Below, one piece after another: positions 5,533 to 8,426 of a stretch of 8,426 bases of DNA. The notes beneath the pieces were generated by a model. That model saw nothing but the letters and a program-made list of their open reading frames with translations, was not told the DNA's origin and did no database searches. Location: NCBI GenBank assembly GCA_964481175.1, contig CAYZSZ010000017.1, positions 1 through 8,426 on the forward strand, in the 5' to 3' direction. The position numbers were made by a program, and so were the translations under genes. How positions within the stretch are numbered: position 1 is the first letter of the stretch; each line of letters opens with the position of its first letter. This stretch comes from JAGOVB01 sp964481175. Lineage in GTDB: Bacteria > Patescibacteriota > Minisyncoccia > Phycocordibacterales > PALSA-1337.

Positions 5533-7777
5533 GATTTATATTTTGAATGATATTTTTAATCTGCTCATTGATACCGCTTTGCATGTCTTTAAACAGTCGT
5601 AGTCCCTCCTTCTTATATTCTATCAGAGGATCGCGTTGTCCGTATGCACGCAAATTCACACTTGAACGTGTATAGTCCATCGCCTCTAGGTGATCCATCC
5701 AGAACATGTCGATTGTTCGGAGCATAAGTTGTCGGACCTGGTCATAGTCGTATTCTTTGTCGACAGGCATGATCTCTTCAAGTTTTGCTTTTACTGTATC
5801 TTTGTCACCCAGCAGGATACTGAGGCGTCTTTCGTAGACTGATTTTCTTTGTGTATTTAGAACATCATCGTATTCCAAGATGTGTTTACGAGAATCAAAG
5901 TTGTGACCTTCGATCTTTGTCTGAGCGCTTTCAAGCGAACGAGTGATGAGCTTGTTTTCGATCGGCTCATCATCCTTTACACCGAGACGGCCCATAAGAG
6001 ACTTTATCGTATCCCCCGCAAATACGCGCATAAGTGGATCCTCAAGTGAAACAAAGAACTGTGTTGTTCCTGGATCTCCCTGACGTCCTGCACGTCCTCG
6101 GAGCTGGTTGTCGATACGTCGTGCTTCATGTCGCTCTGTACCGAGGACAAATAGACCACCGTAGCTTTTTATCTCCTCATACAACTCCTTTGAACCTGGG
6201 TTACCGCCAAGCTTGATGTCCACTCCTCGTCCAGCCATGTTTGTCGCAATAGTTACAGCGCCCTTTTTACCTGCCTGAGCGATGATCTCTCCTTCACGTT
6301 CGTGGTTCTTTGCATTCAAAAGCTCGTGCTGGACACCTTCGAGTTTCAAATACTCTGAAAGCATTTCGTTCTTTTCGATCGAAACAGTACCGATGAGAAC
6401 TGGCTGTCCTTTTTTGCTTATTTCTTTTACTGTACGAGCGATTGCTTTCATTTTCCCGGCTTCAGTCTTGAAAATCTGATCGTTTAAATCTATTCGGTTT
6501 ATAGCGCGATTTGTCGGGACGACATATGTCTCTATTCCATACACTTTGTAGAACTCTTCTTTAGAAGTCTCCGCTGTTCCCGTCATACCAGAAAGCTTTT
6601 TGTATAGTCGGAAATAGTTTTGGAACGTAATAGACGCGAGTGTACGGCTCTCTTTCTGGACCGGTACCCCTTCTTTTGCTTCTATGGCCTGGTGTAGCCC
6701 TTCTGACCAACGTCGGCCTGGTTGCATACGTCCAGTAAATGAGTCGACAATGATAATCTCATTGTTCTTTACTACATATTCATCATCACGGATATAGAGC
6801 GCTTTTGCTTTTACAGCATTTTCCAAGTGGTGCACATACTTGATACCCTTGTCGGTATATATATTTCCTACACCGAGTTTCTTTTCTGCTTTTTCGATAC
6901 CTGCATTGGTGATCTGGATTGCTTTTAGTTTTTCATCGACAGTATAGTCTACATCTTTTTCAAAACTCTTTACGATGCCTGCAAATATTTTATACAAATT
7001 TTCTGACTCTGTAGTCGGTGCAGAGATGATGAGCGGAGTTCGAGCTTCATCAATCAAAATAGAGTCAATCTCGTCGACTACGGCATAGTTAAAAGGTCGC
7101 TGGCGAAGTGCACCTTGTGTATATTCTAGATTGTCACGTAGATAATCAAAACCGAATTCGTTGTTTGTACCGTATGTAATATCAGCGTCATATGCCTCCT
7201 TGCGTGTAACTGGTCTCAAAAATTCATGGAAAACGTGGAACGATCCAGTAGCATCGCGCTCTTTATCGAGCTCAACATGCTTTGGATCATACATATATGA
7301 AGATTCATGGTTGATGACAGCAATCGAAAGACCCAAGAAAGAATATATCTGCCCCATCCAGACTGCATCTCTGCGTGAAAGGTAGTCGTTTACTGTAACT
7401 ACGTGTACTCCCTTTCCTGTAAGTGCGTTTAGATACACTGGTAGCGTTGCGACGAGGGTTTTTCCTTCTCCAGTTCGCATCTCAGCGATAGCACCGCTGT
7501 GCAAAATCATCCCTCCGATAAGCTGCACATCAAAATGTCGTTGACCCAATGTGCGGCGAGATGCCTCACGGACTACAGCAAATGCTTCAGGCAAAATATC
7601 ATCAAAAGTCTTTCCTTTTGCTAATTGATCTTTGAACTCTGCAGTCTTTGCCTTGAGGGCTTCGTCAGATAGAGCTTTTATGCTTTCTTCTAGAGCATTG
7701 ATAGCGAGAACAGTTTTCTGATGCTTTTTAATCTCCTTATCGTTTGCACTAGGGAATATCGTGTTAAGCCATTTCAT
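5513..7777 (-). CDS. secA: Preprotein translocase ATPase SecA, short form with reduced helical-wing region
   Basis: SecA drives unfolded preproteins through the SecYEG channel by ATP hydrolysis at the cytoplasmic face of the membrane. The 754-residue protein has Walker A GEGKT (103-107), Walker B VDEID (234-238) with LIDEARTPLIIS after it, the preprotein cross-linking domain at about 225-370, SGMTGTAE (396-403), NMAGRGVDI (513-521) and the arginine-rich motif GTERHEARRIDNQLRGR (546-562). The helical scaffold (HILEYDDVLNTQR at 632-644, FWMDHLEAMDY at 692-702, YGQRDPLIEYK at 712-722) is intact. Three departures stand out. About 30 extra residues lie in the first nucleotide-binding domain (about 157-188). 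Only about 40 residues separate VYERR (647-651) from FWMDHL, where E. coli has about 115, so the helical wing is mostly missing. The protein also ends without the linker and zinc-binding tail (E. coli SecA has 901 residues). All catalytic motifs look sound. The ATG at 7777 gives a normal N-terminus; there is no Shine-Dalgarno. Confidence 0.97.
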   Translation of the reverse strand: MKWLNTIFPSANDKEIKKHQKTVLAINALEESIKALSDEALKAKTAEFKDQLAKGKTFDDILPEAFAVVREASRRTLGQRHFDVQLIGGMILHSGAIAEMRTGEGKTLVATLPVYLNALTGKGVHVVTVNDYLSRRDAVWMGQIYSFLGLSIAVINHESSYMYDPKHVELDKERDATGSFHVFHEFLRPVTRKEAYDADITYGTNNEFGFDYLRDNLEYTQGALRQRPFNYAVVDEIDSILIDEARTPLIISAPTTESENLYKIFAGIVKSFEKDVDYTVDEKLKAIQITNAGIEKAEKKLGVGNIYTDKGIKYVHHLENAVKAKALYIRDDEYVVKNNEIIIVDSFTGRMQPGRRWSEGLHQAIEAKEGVPVQKESRTLASITFQNYFRLYKKLSGMTGTAETSKEEFYKVYGIETYVVPTNRAINRIDLNDQIFKTEAGKMKAIARTVKEISKKGQPVLIGTVSIEKNEMLSEYLKLEGVQHELLNAKNHEREGEIIAQAGKKGAVTIATNMAGRGVDIKLGGNPGSKELYEEIKSYGGLFVLGTERHEARRIDNQLRGRAGRQGDPGTTQFFVSLEDPLMRVFAGDTIKSLMGRLGVKDDEPIENKLITRSLESAQTKIEGHNFDSRKHILEYDDVLNTQRKSVYERRLSILLGDKDTVKAKLEEIMPVDKEYDYDQVRQLMLRTIDMFWMDHLEAMDYTRSSVNLRAYGQRDPLIEYKKEGLRLFKDMQSGINEQIKNIIQNINHGTPQQ

Positions 7778-7794
7778 AGAGGTTCATAGTAGCA

Positions 7795-7810
7795 TTTTTA
7801 GGCCTAAAAA
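7795..7810. repeat. Perfect 16-base palindrome between murB and secA
   Basis: TTTTTAGGCCTAAAAA is perfectly self-complementary and fills much of the 39-base gap between the murB stop and the secA start. With no spacer, an RNA hairpin would lose the central bases to the loop and leave a weak A/T stem. On the leftward strand no T run follows it, so a terminator is unlikely. A protein-binding palindrome or chance in AT-rich spacer are the alternatives. Confidence 0.5.
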
Positions 7811-7816
7811 ACAAAG

Positions 7817-8426
7817 CTAAATGATACTTTCCACCTCCCTTTCGATCACGAGTCCAGTCTTTTCCAAAACCGCACTTTCTATTTTTTTCGCAAAGTCATC
7901 CACCTCTTTTGCCGTTGCTCCGCCATAGTTTACAATGACAAGTGCTTGGTTTTTGTAGGTGCCTACATTTCCAATCTTGAAATCTTTCATGCCACAGATT
8001 TTGTCGATGATAAATGCAAGTGATACTTTTTCTGATTTTTCATCTACTGGGTACTTTGGAAGATCAGGATAGTTTATCGAGCCAATTGGAACGATTGGGT
8101 TTTTGAAAAAAGAACCAGCGGTACCGAGAACATGCCAATCAGGTAGTTTTTCTTTGCGAATCTTGATCACCGCGTCGCGGATTTCTTGTGGTGTCTTCAA
8201 ACCCTCGAGCCCTTTGTAACTCGTATTTATCTCATTTGTAAAATTGAACTCAACATGAGTGATAATCCACTGTTTTTCTCTTTTGAAAATACTGTTGCGA
8301 TAGCTGAATTGGCATTCTTCTTTTGTAAAAATACGTTCTTCGAGTGTGTCGGCATTGATGGTGTGCACCTTTTCGATTCTGTCTTTAACCTCGACTCCGT
8401 ATGCGCCGATATTTTGAACAGGTGCA
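7817..8426 (-). CDS. murB: UDP-N-acetylenolpyruvoylglucosamine reductase MurB (5' end beyond window)
   Basis: MurB is a cytoplasmic FAD enzyme that uses NADPH to reduce UDP-GlcNAc-enolpyruvate to UDP-MurNAc, the second committed step of peptidoglycan synthesis. The visible 202 residues are the C-terminal part; the frame stays open to the right edge, so a start at the internal GTG (8368) should not be used. It begins inside the conserved block PVQNIGAYGVEV, followed by YRNSIFK, which carries the substrate-binding tyrosine of E. coli-type (type I) MurB. AGSFFKNPIV contains the catalytic serine (about fragment residue 105). The ending VIEREVESI aligns with the E. coli LEPEVRFIG region that supplies the catalytic glutamate. 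The FAD-binding N-terminal domain lies outside the window. The stop is TAG, 39 bases before secA. The gene shows that the organism makes, or at least modifies, muramic-acid-based wall. Confidence 0.95.
   Translation of the reverse strand, partial: APVQNIGAYGVEVKDRIEKVHTINADTLEERIFTKEECQFSYRNSIFKREKQWIITHVEFNFTNEINTSYKGLEGLKTPQEIRDAVIKIRKEKLPDWHVLGTAGSFFKNPIVPIGSINYPDLPKYPVDEKSEKVSLAFIIDKICGMKDFKIGNVGTYKNQALVIVNYGGATAKEVDDFAKKIESAVLEKTGLVIEREVESII

Noticed and set aside
7817..8368. murB starting at the internal GTG at 8368
   Set aside because: The frame continues to the right edge and the upstream residues PVQNIGAYGVEV are a conserved MurB block, so the gene is truncated by the window and does not start there.
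1..8426. Recoded UGA (as in Gracilibacteria or Absconditabacteria)
   Set aside because: All recognised genes read through at full length with the standard code, with no in-frame TGA at conserved positions.

Overview
The window looks like a piece of a bacterial chromosome from the Candidate Phyla Radiation (Patescibacteria), most likely a parcubacterium. This is an inference from style, not from a marker gene. It rests on: compact, overlapping housekeeping genes; a SecA of only 754 residues; an Obg with no C-terminal extension; five of five visible starts without a Shine-Dalgarno sequence; and a large Ser/Thr-rich protein with an N-terminal helix-turn-helix, a membrane segment and tail-fibre-like repeats, an architecture I associate with parcubacterial genomes. 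The standard genetic code fits every gene.

All supported genes lie on the minus strand, so transcription runs from right to left. At the right edge is the 3' part of murB (peptidoglycan precursor synthesis), followed by secA (protein export motor), an AI-2E family membrane protein, and obg (ribosome assembly GTPase). These form a tight cluster: secA and the membrane gene overlap by 20 bases, and the membrane gene and obg share one base (TAATG). After a 113-base gap comes gatB (amidotransferase subunit for Gln-tRNA/Asn-tRNA). The cluster combines wall synthesis, secretion, an envelope protein and translation functions, as is common in streamlined genomes.

Downstream of gatB is a gene-free stretch of 330 bases (1671-2000) that is far from empty. 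It holds a 13-base direct repeat, a nested set of complementary segments that fold into a plausible small structured RNA, and an intrinsic terminator ending that RNA. Past the terminator come a perfect DnaA-box 9-mer and a perfect TATAAT -10 element placed so that the next transcript would be almost leaderless.

The left 1670 bases are one open frame of more than 556 codons that runs off the window edge. It encodes a cytoplasmic MerR/excisionase-like DNA-binding motif, a basic linker, one hydrophobic segment, and a long extracytoplasmic Ser/Thr-rich region with repeats at two scales. This protein and the RNA-like element next to it are the least explained parts of the window. The SecA with its shrunken helical-wing region is the most notable deviation among the recognised genes.
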